Program-made: the position numbers and the translations under genes
NCBI GenBank assembly: GCA_963169645.1
Contig: CAUJCO010000013.1
Coordinates: 386,142 to 450,141, forward strand
Direction: 5' to 3'
Source: Bacteroidota bacterium
GTDB taxonomy: Bacteria > Bacteroidota > Bacteroidia > Chitinophagales > JADIYW01
Length of the DNA stretch: 64,000 nucleotides
The notes under the pieces: generated by a model
The model's database searches: none
Seen by the model: only the letters and a program-made list of their open reading frames with translations
Told to the model about the DNA's origin: nothing
Shown: in pieces, positions 7,950 through 16,953 of the stretch
How the letters are laid out: every line of letters starts with the position of its first letter
How positions within the stretch are numbered: position 1 is the stretch's first letter

Positions 7950-9170
7950 CTATTTTTTAAATTTAGCTAAATATTTTTCTTTTTTCTTTAAAAAATATAC
8001 TTCTAATGTGTTATAACTGAAGTTGGCAACGAACAACATTGCAGGCAAAGATAACATCATGGAAAACAGCTCTGCCCAGAAACGACCTACTTTTAAAGTC
8101 TCAAAAAAGAAGGGAAAAATAAATACAAAAACCGGAATTAAAAATAAATATTGATATACGTAGGAATTGTACGACAAGCGTGCACCTACATCTTTAAAGA
8201 ATTTGTTTTTATAAATTGCAAATCGTGTTTCATCTTTAAAGCATAAATAGAAAAAGACAACACATAACATGTTCACCAATACATCTATATAAATATATTG
8301 TCCATTGCGTGTCATAAAATCATAGCTTGTAATAATCTTAAAGAAATTTTCTCCGGTTTGTGCTTGAATTATCCAGCCATTAATTGGTATTGTTAAAACA
8401 AACAAAGCAATTAATAAATAAAAAATTCGGTTCATCGTTTTATCGCTCCAAGTAATATCAAACAATGCTAAAAATGTTCCGTAGAAAAATGCATCGTATT
8501 GGAAAATCGTACATCTATACAAAATAAAAGAGCGATGCATATTATCATCCGTCAATGTACCTAACCAATTAAAACCCACAATCCGGATAATAGGAAAAAT
8601 GAGTATCATGGCAATAGTCAACCATTTAATTTGTTTAATGCTCAAAAAATAAATCATAAAAGGCACAATGACATAAAATTGCTCTTCCAATGCCAACGAC
8701 CACAAGTGCGGAAAGAACATACATTTGGCATACATATAATCGGTAAATAAGCAATATAAATCTTTAAAATTATAGGTGAAAGTTAGCAACATCCAACCAA
8801 AATATTTGAGTTCATAGATGATGCCTAAGATAGACTTTGCCGGCGTTGGTGCGGTAACTACACCTATAAATGCTACAAAAAAAATGTAGGCAAAATAAAC
8901 CGGAAAAATACGCAAAGTGCGTTTTATATAAAAAGTAAAGAAAAATGTTTTGAAACTATCCGAGCGTTGTTTATCTATCATTAATGCACGTGTTATTAAA
9001 AACGATGACATGATAAAAAAACAATGCATCGTAAAATAACCAAGATTAGATGGTAAATTAAGATAGGTGAAATGATGATGAATGATTAAAATGGAAAAAC
9101 AAAACACACCTCTGATTCCATCGAATTGCGGTAAGTAAATATTCTTTAATCGATAATCATTTGCTGCCAT
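7950..9170 (-). CDS. Acyltransferase family 3 membrane protein, second copy
   Basis: This 406-residue relative of the downstream acyltransferase carries the same signature: PQFDGIRGVFCFSILIIHHHF at the N-terminus and GYFTMHCFFIMSSF in the second helix. HLWSLALEEQFYVIVPF is the family's central motif (LWSLxxEEQFY) and is better conserved here than in the neighbour. It is probably the first gene of a four-gene minus-strand operon ending at 3275. TACATTTG at 9172-9179 matches the -7 consensus but leaves only one base before this ATG, so either the box is chance or translation starts slightly downstream. Confidence 0.87.
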   Translation of the reverse strand: MAANDYRLKNIYLPQFDGIRGVFCFSILIIHHHFTYLNLPSNLGYFTMHCFFIMSSFLITRALMIDKQRSDSFKTFFFTFYIKRTLRIFPVYFAYIFFVAFIGVVTAPTPAKSILGIIYELKYFGWMLLTFTYNFKDLYCLFTDYMYAKCMFFPHLWSLALEEQFYVIVPFMIYFLSIKQIKWLTIAMILIFPIIRIVGFNWLGTLTDDNMHRSFILYRCTIFQYDAFFYGTFLALFDITWSDKTMNRIFYLLIALFVLTIPINGWIIQAQTGENFFKIITSYDFMTRNGQYIYIDVLVNMLCVVFFYLCFKDETRFAIYKNKFFKDVGARLSYNSYVYQYLFLIPVFVFIFPFFFETLKVGRFWAELFSMMLSLPAMLFVANFSYNTLEVYFLKKKEKYLAKFKK

Positions 9171-9291
9171 TCAAATGTATTCTAAAGATGCTAATATAGA
9201 TGAAATTCCTGAATAGACCTATACTTAATCTTAATTATACGAGGTGTACTATCTCTATAATTATATCAAAATACAAAAAAATTAAACCAGC

Positions 9292-11412
9292 TTATTTCAG
9301 CAACTGATATGCTAAAAATGAAGTAAAATAGGCTGTTCCGGACATAAATAAAAATTGAACAATCGGCCATTTAAGACTCTTCGTTTCATTACGCACCGTT
9401 GATAATGTGCTGATACATTGCATAGCAAACAAATAAAATAAAATCAACGACAATGCCACTGCTGTGGTGAACGTCGGCTTTCCATCGGCATTTTTTTCTT
9501 GTTTTAATTTTTCTTTGATGGTGAGATTATCTACCTCTTTTCCGATAGAATACAACGTAGAAATAGTACCTACAAAAACCTCTCTTGCAGCAAATGATGT
9601 TATCAATGCAATGCCAATTTTCCAATCAAACCCGAGTGGTTTTATAATAGGTTCAATCAGTTTTCCGGCAATTCCGGCATACGATGCTTCTAATTTTTTA
9701 GAAGCAATATGCAGTTCGGTTGTTTCTGAATCGTACTGCATCAACGAGGACTCTATGGCAGCAACTTGTTCTGCTTCTTTCATTTTTTTAGATGGACCGA
9801 AACTTGCTAAAACCCACAATACCAACGACACAAGAAAGATGACTTTTCCGGCACCGAAAACAAAACTATTCACTTTTCCATACACCGTAAAAAACACATT
9901 TTTCCAATAAGGTTTCTTGTATTCCGGTAATTCCAACATCAAGTAAGATGCATCGGATGATTTCAATATTTTTTTAAAAATATACGCTGCTATTAATGCT
10001 GCCGCAATACCTACTAAATACAATGCCATAAATACCAAACCTTGCGAATTAAAAATCCATATTTTATAGCTTGGCATTACAAAACCAATTAATACGGCAA
10101 ATACCGGAATACGTGCAGAACAACTGATAAAGGGTGTTACTAAAATGGTGATTAATCGTTCTTTTTGATTACTGATAGTTCGAGTACTCATAATTGCCGG
10201 AATGGCACATGCACCACCGGAAATTAGCGATACGATACTCCGTCCATTTAATCCGAATTTCTGCATCACATTATCAAACATGTATACCGCACGAGCCATG
10301 TAACCAACTTCTTCTAACAAAGAAATTAATAAAAATAAGATGGTAATTTGTGGCACAAAAATAACGATACCACCGATGCCAGGAATAATACCTTCTACAA
10401 GTATTCTGGTAAAAATAGAATTGGGTAAAGCTTGTTGAAAATACGTTGCCAATGCCGCAAATTGCGTATCAATCCAATCCATTGGAATACTGGACCATGC
10501 AAATATCGCCTGAAAAATAAAGAACATTAAGCCAAAGAAAATCAACGGACCAACGTAATTATTTGTCAACACAGCATCTATCTTATCGGTTGTATTTTTT
10601 GCATTCGCATACGATTTATTCAACACCTGACGCACAATGGGCGAAAACACATCATAGCGTTGCATAATCTCATCTAACTGAGTATCTAAGCTATCAAAAG
10701 CCGTTGTTTTAATGGCATTTTCAATATGTTGTTTGGTGGATTGTGGCAAAAAATTACTTCTGCGTGCGTGGTGTATCATCAATAACGTATGATACGTATT
10801 TCTTGATTTTAGATGAGGTGCACATTGTTGAATGATATTTTTAGCAACTTCATTCATTTCAAAAAAATCTTTCGGGTGTGTTGATGTTGTTCTATCTGCT
10901 TGCAGTAATGCAGTTAAGGCTTGTTTTATATTTTCTACACCATCGCCATTTCTTCCATTAATTTTGACACAAGGAACTCCTAACGCTTCGCTTAATTTTT
11001 TTTCATCACAATAAATATGTTGTTGTGCAGCCACATCGTTCATATTTAAAGCTACCACAATTGGAATTTGCAAATCGATAATTTGAGTTAAAAGCAACAA
11101 ATGTCGCTCTAACTGCATAACATCTAAAATATATACTACTGCATCCGGAAAATCGTTGTTCGATGTATCAATTAATGCATTCAGTGCAATGCGTTCATCC
11201 AAGGAAGTTGGATACAAACTATACGTTCCCGGAAGATCAATAATTTCAACATCTAAGGTTGCATGTAATTTGGTGAATCCACTTTTACGCTCCACCGTAA
11301 CGCCCGGAAAGTTGCCTACTTTCTGTCGCAGTCCGGTTAGCTGATTAAACAGCGATGATTTTCCGGCATTCGGATTTCCGAGTAATGCTATTTTTTGCAC
11401 GCTATTTGCCAT
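9292..11412 (-). CDS. feoB: Ferrous iron transporter B
   Basis: FeoB is the inner-membrane Fe2+ transporter with an N-terminal GTPase domain. Visible are the P-loop GNPNAGKSSLFNQ, switch I GNFPGVTVERKSG, DLPGTYSL (G3) and NMND (G4). They are followed by a helical GDI-like region and the Gate-containing membrane domain (EVGYMARAVYM, SCSARIPVF, FAAREVFVGT). I take the ATG at 11412, giving 706 residues with the P-loop about 10 residues in; the frame is open 14 codons further up but those codons overlap feoA. The start overlaps the feoA stop by 11 bp, so coupling is likely. Confidence 0.95.
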   Translation of the reverse strand: MANSVQKIALLGNPNAGKSSLFNQLTGLRQKVGNFPGVTVERKSGFTKLHATLDVEIIDLPGTYSLYPTSLDERIALNALIDTSNNDFPDAVVYILDVMQLERHLLLLTQIIDLQIPIVVALNMNDVAAQQHIYCDEKKLSEALGVPCVKINGRNGDGVENIKQALTALLQADRTTSTHPKDFFEMNEVAKNIIQQCAPHLKSRNTYHTLLMIHHARRSNFLPQSTKQHIENAIKTTAFDSLDTQLDEIMQRYDVFSPIVRQVLNKSYANAKNTTDKIDAVLTNNYVGPLIFFGLMFFIFQAIFAWSSIPMDWIDTQFAALATYFQQALPNSIFTRILVEGIIPGIGGIVIFVPQITILFLLISLLEEVGYMARAVYMFDNVMQKFGLNGRSIVSLISGGACAIPAIMSTRTISNQKERLITILVTPFISCSARIPVFAVLIGFVMPSYKIWIFNSQGLVFMALYLVGIAAALIAAYIFKKILKSSDASYLMLELPEYKKPYWKNVFFTVYGKVNSFVFGAGKVIFLVSLVLWVLASFGPSKKMKEAEQVAAIESSLMQYDSETTELHIASKKLEASYAGIAGKLIEPIIKPLGFDWKIGIALITSFAAREVFVGTISTLYSIGKEVDNLTIKEKLKQEKNADGKPTFTTAVALSLILFYLFAMQCISTLSTVRNETKSLKWPIVQFLFMSGTAYFTSFLAYQLLK

Positions 11413-11638
11413 TCGTAATCCATACATGTTTTGCTTCTTCCTTACGCAAGGCAACGTAATGATTGTGTGCTTTTATATAAAATGCACCGCCAAAAGGTGC
11501 TTTGCGAACCAACAAAACCATGGAACCGGGCAACATGCCCATTGCCATTAATTTTCCGGCCACTGTTGTGTTGGTAAATTCACGGATTTCCGCTTTTTCA
11601 CCCACGCCTAACAACGTAATATTTCGCAATGAATTCAA
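11402..11638 (-). CDS. feoA: Ferrous iron transport protein A, TTG start
   Basis: FeoA is a small SH3-like cytosolic protein that assists FeoB. The family core is visible: TLLGVGEKAEI, KLMAMGMLPGS, APFGGAF and ALRKEEAKHV. The frame is open to an ATG at 11746, but a good -7 box (TACCTTTG, 11666-11673) lies inside that extension, so the real start must be downstream. TTG at 11638 gives 78 residues, the normal FeoA length; a TTG at 11629 is also possible. The gene overlaps feoB by 11 bp. The start assignment is inference from promoter position and family length. Confidence 0.88.
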   Translation of the reverse strand: MNSLRNITLLGVGEKAEIREFTNTTVAGKLMAMGMLPGSMVLLVRKAPFGGAFYIKAHNHYVALRKEEAKHVWITNGK

Positions 11639-11665
11639 TTGATAATTTATAATAAATCTAAATAA

Positions 11666-11673
11666 CAAAGGTA
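11666..11673 (-). promoter_or_regulatory. -7 box of the feoAB promoter
   Basis: TACCTTTG on the minus strand matches TAnnTTTG. Transcription would begin near 11662, about 24 nt before the TTG chosen for feoA, and excludes the upstream ATG at 11746. I see no obvious Fur-type palindrome. Confidence 0.6.
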
Positions 11674-11752
11674 CGTGCTTATTCTGATAAACGCATGGTG
11701 TTTGTAATTTTTTAATAAAGGAATACCTAATATTAGTGATATACAAAGAAAT

Positions 11753-12844
11753 TTATGCTGTCGCTACTTTGTGCTCAAAATATCTATTGGCACGTTTAAA
11801 TGTTCCTAAATCATTAAAACGAACGCCTTGTTCGCGCATTACTTTATGAGCCTTGGATGCAGTCAGTTGCCGAATATAAAAAGTTTCGTTTACTACAAAA
11901 TGATGTATGGCGTGTGTGCTGCCAAAATTGAAACAAAAAAGTTGGAACGGAATAAAATACCATTTATTCAATACTTGGGTTTGTTGTATCACATTTCCAC
12001 TTTCTACATCGCCATAATAATGCATATTGGAAGTTATAAAATGCAAACAATACATACGAAATAAATTAGGAAAGATTAAGATAGCCACTAATGGATTTAT
12101 CCATTTAAATTGTGCCGTAATAAAATCCGGACTTTGATATGAAATATGCAAAGCCGTTGTAACAAATAATACAGCATAGTGTATTAAAAAGAAATACCAA
12201 ATGAGATATAGAAACGTGGTAAATGGCAGCATGCCGTAAAGTTTAATCCGTTTAAATTCTAAGGCTTGCGTTTTAGATAATTCACCGGATTTAACCGCAT
12301 CTATTATATCTCTGCGAATAATTTTTGCTCGCAAAATTCCGCCAAATAAAATATCGGCAATGGTAATTAATCTTCTAATATTCCAGCTTTCACCATTCGT
12401 TAAGCCTCGTTCTTCCACATCTGTTTTAGTTCCCGATACGCGATGGTGATGAAAATGTATGGCTCTGCGAAACCAAGGATTAATGGTCATCGGTCTAAAA
12501 ATCCAAACACCTAACATCATGACGTTTTGAAGAAACTTATTTTTTTTGAAATACATAAAGTGAATCAAGTCGTGCTCTAACTCATGCAAAAAGGATGTCC
12601 AAAATGCAACAGACAAGACGACCAACAAAACAGAAATTTTACCTTGCAAATAGCCAATTGCTGATAAAATAATCATACCAATTGAAAATGAAAAAATGAA
12701 AAAACCAATCGCATTTTGATGTTTTAAAATAGGGTATTTTTCCCGAATTTCTTTGCTTGCTAATTGCACTTCTTTTCGGATAATGCGTGTTTTTTGCTCA
12801 TCGTTAATCGATGTAGCTTGTGTAGATTCAATTACTGTATTCAT
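11753..12844 (-). CDS. Membrane fatty acid desaturase family protein
   Basis: The 363-residue protein has the three His boxes of membrane di-iron desaturases/hydroxylases: HELEHDLIH (H87, H91, H95), HFHHH at about residue 130 and HAIHH near residue 315. Hydrophobic pairs lie around residues 45-85 and 205-265. The family introduces double bonds or hydroxyl groups into acyl chains or similar lipids; the substrate cannot be told from sequence. It stands alone between feoA and cmk. TAATTTTA lies six bases upstream of the ATG, a weaker form of the -7 box. Confidence 0.88.
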   Translation of the reverse strand: MNTVIESTQATSINDEQKTRIIRKEVQLASKEIREKYPILKHQNAIGFFIFSFSIGMIILSAIGYLQGKISVLLVVLSVAFWTSFLHELEHDLIHFMYFKKNKFLQNVMMLGVWIFRPMTINPWFRRAIHFHHHRVSGTKTDVEERGLTNGESWNIRRLITIADILFGGILRAKIIRRDIIDAVKSGELSKTQALEFKRIKLYGMLPFTTFLYLIWYFFLIHYAVLFVTTALHISYQSPDFITAQFKWINPLVAILIFPNLFRMYCLHFITSNMHYYGDVESGNVIQQTQVLNKWYFIPFQLFCFNFGSTHAIHHFVVNETFYIRQLTASKAHKVMREQGVRFNDLGTFKRANRYFEHKVATA

Positions 12845-12928
12845 CTACATTAAAATTAATGAAAATATCGATTTATAAAAAAGGAAATGTGATAGAAAAC
12901 AAACAAGATAAACACAAATTATCCAAAG

Positions 12929-13612
12929 CTAATCCTTTATATATTGCTGAGCAAGTGCAACAATTTGTTGTATTTGTGTTTCCAACGTTAGATATGTTGT
13001 ATCAATTTCGATGGCATCTGCTACCTTTGTCAAGGGTGAGTCTTCGCGTGTAGAATCTATTTTATCGCGGTGTAATAAGTTGGCTTTCAATTCTGCTAAC
13101 GAAAATAATTTCCCGGATTTTTTCAGCAATTCATCTTGGCGTCTTTTGGTACGCACGTCCACATCAGCCGTCATAAAAATTTTTAATTCGGCATCCGGCA
13201 TCACCACACTTCCTATATCTCTTCCTTCCATCACTACTCCTTTTTGTGTTGCCATTTTTTGTTGTTGCTCTACTAATTTTCTGCGCACATTGCTCATAGC
13301 GGCTACTTCCGAAACAATAGCAGCTACGCGTGGTTCACGTATGACTAATTCAACATCTTCTCCGTTTAAAAAAGTATGGAATTTATCGTTTACTTTTCTA
13401 AATTCTATAGATATTTTGGGCAATGCTTGCTCAATACCTTCAGCATTGTCTATATCAATTAAGTGTTGTTGCAAATAATACGTAACAGCTCGGTACATTG
13501 CACCGGAATCTATATAAATATAACCCAACTGTGCTGCTACGCGTTTTGCTGTGGATGATTTTCCACATGCAGAATAGCCATCAATGGCAATGTTTATTTT
13601 ATTATTTTGAAT
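12929..13612 (-). CDS. cmk: Cytidylate kinase with no ordinary start codon
   Basis: Cmk phosphorylates CMP and dCMP. The frame has the P-loop DGYSACGKSS, YIDSGAMYRAVT, GRDIGSVVMPDAELKIF, and the LID region RDKIDSTREDSPL. The first canonical start in frame is a TTG at 13528, but that lies after the P-loop and would destroy the enzyme. Upstream of the P-loop the frame is open to a stop at 13664-13666 with no ATG, GTG or TTG. Candidates are ATT at 13612 (227 residues, the usual Cmk length) or ATC at 13618. I use the ATT. Gene identity is secure; the start is inference. porQ lies directly upstream, a common Bacteroidota neighbour. Confidence 0.85.
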   Translation of the reverse strand: MQNNKINIAIDGYSACGKSSTAKRVAAQLGYIYIDSGAMYRAVTYYLQQHLIDIDNAEGIEQALPKISIEFRKVNDKFHTFLNGEDVELVIREPRVAAIVSEVAAMSNVRRKLVEQQQKMATQKGVVMEGRDIGSVVMPDAELKIFMTADVDVRTKRRQDELLKKSGKLFSLAELKANLLHRDKIDSTREDSPLTKVADAIEIDTTYLTLETQIQQIVALAQQYIKD

Positions 13613-13694
13613 TTCGATGGCCGGGTGATTATAGTTGAATAAAAAATTTAATCCTGTTATTAATTATCAAATTAGTACATTTTCAAATTACCAA

Positions 13695-14747
13695 TTATTT
13701 TGCTTTTTTCCCAAATTCATCTAGCTTAACTCTAAATGTTAATTGGTGATCACTGCCGGCTTTATGGTATTGTGCATACGCATAATCGAATGCAAACTGT
13801 TTGATATTAATACCAAATCCGGCAGAAATTCCGGCAAAGCCTTTCTTTTTGCCAATACCTAATTCTTGTCGGCGAAGATGATTATAACCCAAGCGTAAAC
13901 GCACCGGCTTTCCTGCTTGCACTTCAGCACCAAAAGCTAAATGTCTGAAAATATTATCAATCACCTCTATCCGTTTATTGCGTTTTTGCGTTGTTCCAAA
14001 AATAGTATTTTGTTGTTCTTCTTCCGGAAATCGCAAATTCCATACTTGCAAATTATGTGCTGTAACGGATAAAGTGATGGGTATTTTTTTGAATCGTTTG
14101 GAGAAAGAAATATCTAATTGAATTGGCAAACGTTGTCTTCCGGAAGTTACATCGTACGGTTTCATTTCGACACCGGCATTGCGGATAATCGTTGCAAATG
14201 TCCAATTAGACTTTGGATGGTGATAACCAATCGCCACATCCGTTGCAAAACCCAACGAAGTATAACTTTCTATATGTGATATTATAAATTTTAAGTTGAC
14301 TCCATAATAGAACCTGCGAATACTTCTACCAATGCCCACTTGAAAATTAAAATCAGCTGCTCTAAAAGTTCCGGTTGGATTTCCGGCTGCATCACGACCC
14401 TCAAATTTACCATACGATGCATATTGCATGGTATAAGCTAAAGCCGATTTTATTTTAGGATGATAATACGCAAACGTGATATTGCCAATATTGGATTTAT
14501 CCGTGTAAAATGCATTGGAAATAGAAAGTTGTTTATGAAACGAAGAATCGATAAAACAAGGATTTGAAACAGCCAATGACACATCCGCATCGTTGTTAAA
14601 TTTGATGCTTTGTACACCACCACCTAAGGCTTCCATCCGTGATGAAGTAGGAAACTGAAGAAAGTCATACGCATTTTTACCGCCAATTTGTGCCTGCACA
14701 AAATGGACTAAAAATAGAAAAAATGATATAGCAATCTGTTTCTTCAA
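13695..14747 (-). CDS. porQ: Type IX secretion system protein PorQ
   Basis: PorQ is an outer-membrane beta-barrel of the UPF0164/PorV-like group, which with PorU, PorV and PorZ processes and anchors type IX cargo. The 350-residue product has an N-terminal signal peptide ending at VQAQ, then the PorQ-like start GGKNAYDFLQFPTSSRMEALGG, and ends in alternating barrel strands. The start is a TTG at 14747: it precedes KKQIA and the signal peptide, and no ATG occurs in frame nearby. Adjacency to cmk supports the assignment. Confidence 0.88.
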   Translation of the reverse strand: MKKQIAISFFLFLVHFVQAQIGGKNAYDFLQFPTSSRMEALGGGVQSIKFNNDADVSLAVSNPCFIDSSFHKQLSISNAFYTDKSNIGNITFAYYHPKIKSALAYTMQYASYGKFEGRDAAGNPTGTFRAADFNFQVGIGRSIRRFYYGVNLKFIISHIESYTSLGFATDVAIGYHHPKSNWTFATIIRNAGVEMKPYDVTSGRQRLPIQLDISFSKRFKKIPITLSVTAHNLQVWNLRFPEEEQQNTIFGTTQKRNKRIEVIDNIFRHLAFGAEVQAGKPVRLRLGYNHLRRQELGIGKKKGFAGISAGFGINIKQFAFDYAYAQYHKAGSDHQLTFRVKLDEFGKKAK

Positions 14748-14889
14748 AATATTGTTACAAGTTACATATTTTTTTTAATTTCAAATAGATGCTCCAAAGA
14801 CTACAATCACCATTCGCATAATAAAAACAGCGTATTTGCATTATCTAAAATAATGGAAGAAAGAGAAATAAAATGAATTTCTGAAAAAA

Positions 14890-15837
14890 TTAAATACTAC
14901 ACAACAACTCCAGATTTTGTCCTTTGAGTTGCTTTTTGGTGAGTTCGTAGTTTTGGGTGAAACCTAAGATAAAGCCTCCACCACCGGCACCGCAAAGTTT
15001 AAGATAATATTCGCCACTGTCTAATCCGCGTTTCCACATTTTATTAAACAAAGTTGGAATCATTGGTTTAAAATGTTCGAATTGAAATTTAGAGAGCAAC
15101 TTTAAATACGCGAATAAAGTTTCTTTATCACCTTCTAAAAAAGCTTGGATACAGTTGTTGGCAAATGGCTTAAGTTGCTTGTCCACGAACTCGCGGAAAG
15201 TAGGCTCTTCCATTCGTTGCATATAATATTTCACCAACGGTTCCGTGCTTCTGGAAATACCGGTATCTATTAGAAAGATAGCTCCTTTGCCTTCGTTATT
15301 TTGAGCAATTTTAACCGGCTCAACACCCTCTTTTCCTTTTATTAAAAGTGGTAAATTCAAATAACAAATCAATGGATCTACACCGGAACTATTTCCATGA
15401 AAATAAGACTCCATTTGTGCAAATATGGATTTCAATTTTAATATAGCATTTTTATCCGGTGCTGTTTCGATACTAATTTTATCAATGGCATATTTTTCAT
15501 ACACTGCTGCTACTAATGCACCACTGCTACCTACGCCAAAACCTTGTGGAATGGAAGACTGAAAATAAATTCCTTTTTCTATATCTTCTTTAAAAGCATC
15601 AATATCAAAATCTATACAAAGTTGCTTGCTTCTTATTTTTTGTTGTAAATAATTGGCAAAATCGGCTAAATGGTCATTGGATTCCAAAACGAACTGTGCA
15701 TTCATCTCCTTTTTATCAAACGTCAGTTTACCTTTAAACTCGGTGTACGGTAACGTCAATCCCATAGAATCTTGAATGATACTATACTCTCCGAAGAGTA
15801 AAATTTTCGAGTTGAAAGATTGTTCGGTTGGTTTCAT
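14890..15837 (-). CDS. Mevalonate kinase (GHMP kinase family)
   Basis: The 315-residue GHMP kinase has motif 1 KILLFGEYSII, motif 2 IPQGFGVGSSGALVAAVY (ATP loop) near residue 100 and motif 3 CGAGGGGFILGF near the end. Its partner 21 bp upstream is diphosphomevalonate decarboxylase, which supports mevalonate as substrate. Phosphomevalonate kinase and the upper mevalonate pathway are not in the window. A different GHMP substrate is possible but less likely. Confidence 0.88.
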   Translation of the reverse strand: MKPTEQSFNSKILLFGEYSIIQDSMGLTLPYTEFKGKLTFDKKEMNAQFVLESNDHLADFANYLQQKIRSKQLCIDFDIDAFKEDIEKGIYFQSSIPQGFGVGSSGALVAAVYEKYAIDKISIETAPDKNAILKLKSIFAQMESYFHGNSSGVDPLICYLNLPLLIKGKEGVEPVKIAQNNEGKGAIFLIDTGISRSTEPLVKYYMQRMEEPTFREFVDKQLKPFANNCIQAFLEGDKETLFAYLKLLSKFQFEHFKPMIPTLFNKMWKRGLDSGEYYLKLCGAGGGGFILGFTQNYELTKKQLKGQNLELLCSI

Positions 15838-15858
15838 ACCCTACTTTTAATTAGGGAC

Positions 15859-16920
15859 TTATTTCAATTTTATTGGTCCCTTTCCAACTTCATCAAAGAT
15901 TACTTTGTTGTTTTCGCAATATGGCAACAAATTCTCTTTAATAAAAGCCGTTACTTCAGTTGCATTTTTCTCCGGATACAACAAGTGTACGTTGGGTCCT
16001 GCATCTAAAGTATAATACAAAGGTACATTTTTTTCTTGACGGTAGGTTTTTATTAAATCAATAATTTTCAATGTATTAGGCAGCATCAACATATAAGATG
16101 GTGTGCTACACATCATTAAAGCGTGCAAGGTAAGTGCCTCATTTTCAACTATCTCTCCAAATTTATCCAAATCTCCCGATTTTAAACAGTCTGCTAGTTG
16201 TGTCAAATGTGTCGTTGCTTGCTGATATCTACTGGTTGCAAAAGGATTATTTTCCATTAATGCATGTCCGGCACGACTTGATACGGACTTTTCATCACTA
16301 GAAACAATTAAGATAGCATCTTTATACGTTTTAAAAACAGGATGTACATTGTTTTCAAATGGAATTGCATGTTCATTATGCGAAAAAGGAATAGCATCGT
16401 GCTTACCCCAAACAGCCAAATACGGATAAACGGAGCGACACGCACTGCCGGAGCCTAAACGGGCAATCATACTTGCTTTTTCAAAAAATAAAGACGGATA
16501 CATACCGCCATCCAATTCATTTTCAATAGCTGTTAAACATAGAGCCAATGCTGCCATTGATGAAGCAGAGCTCGCTATTCCGGTAGAATGCGGAAAGGAA
16601 TTTGACGAATTTATTTCCAAAGAAAAATACGGCAGATAAGGAAAATGCGGTACGATACTTTCCAGAAAACGTTGAATTTTATCGGCAAATTTGGGATTTT
16701 CTTTGCCTTCAAAAAAGAATTTTAATGTAATTTGTTTATCTACCTGTGATTTGGCAATATATTTTACACTTGTTTGTGTGTAAGCATTGTTTAGGGTAAA
16801 ACTAACAGAGGCATTACGTGGCAATTGGTTGCCGTATTTTCCCCAATATTTTACCAAGGCAATATTAGACGGTGCTTGCCAAGCTGTTTCGCCTTGTATA
16901 TTTTTAAACGGATTTGTCAT
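15859..16920 (-). CDS. mvaD: Diphosphomevalonate decarboxylase
   Basis: MvaD makes isopentenyl diphosphate from mevalonate diphosphate. The 353-residue product begins with the family signature SNIALVKYWGKYGNQLPRNA. It continues with HSTGIASSASSMAALAL, the ATP/phosphate loop, and GSGSACRSVYPYLAVWG. DAGPNVHLL near the C-terminus contains the Asp used in decarboxylation. It is cotranscribed with mevalonate kinase, so the organism makes isoprenoids by the mevalonate rather than the MEP route. Confidence 0.95.
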   Translation of the reverse strand: MTNPFKNIQGETAWQAPSNIALVKYWGKYGNQLPRNASVSFTLNNAYTQTSVKYIAKSQVDKQITLKFFFEGKENPKFADKIQRFLESIVPHFPYLPYFSLEINSSNSFPHSTGIASSASSMAALALCLTAIENELDGGMYPSLFFEKASMIARLGSGSACRSVYPYLAVWGKHDAIPFSHNEHAIPFENNVHPVFKTYKDAILIVSSDEKSVSSRAGHALMENNPFATSRYQQATTHLTQLADCLKSGDLDKFGEIVENEALTLHALMMCSTPSYMLMLPNTLKIIDLIKTYRQEKNVPLYYTLDAGPNVHLLYPEKNATEVTAFIKENLLPYCENNKVIFDEVGKGPIKLK

Positions 16921-16953
16921 GTATGCTATTCGAATTTGCGTGTAAGCAATCGA

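Noticed and set aside
9464-9910. 148-codon open frame opposite feoB
   Set aside because: It lies wholly inside the well-supported feoB gene on the other strand and shows no recognisable motif, as do similar antisense frames in exbB (59570-60127) and carB (51021-51518).
12929-13528. cmk as a pseudogene or 5'-truncated gene
   Set aside because: The P-loop and full upstream frame are intact without stop or frameshift; only a canonical start codon is missing, so I treat it as a start-codon question.
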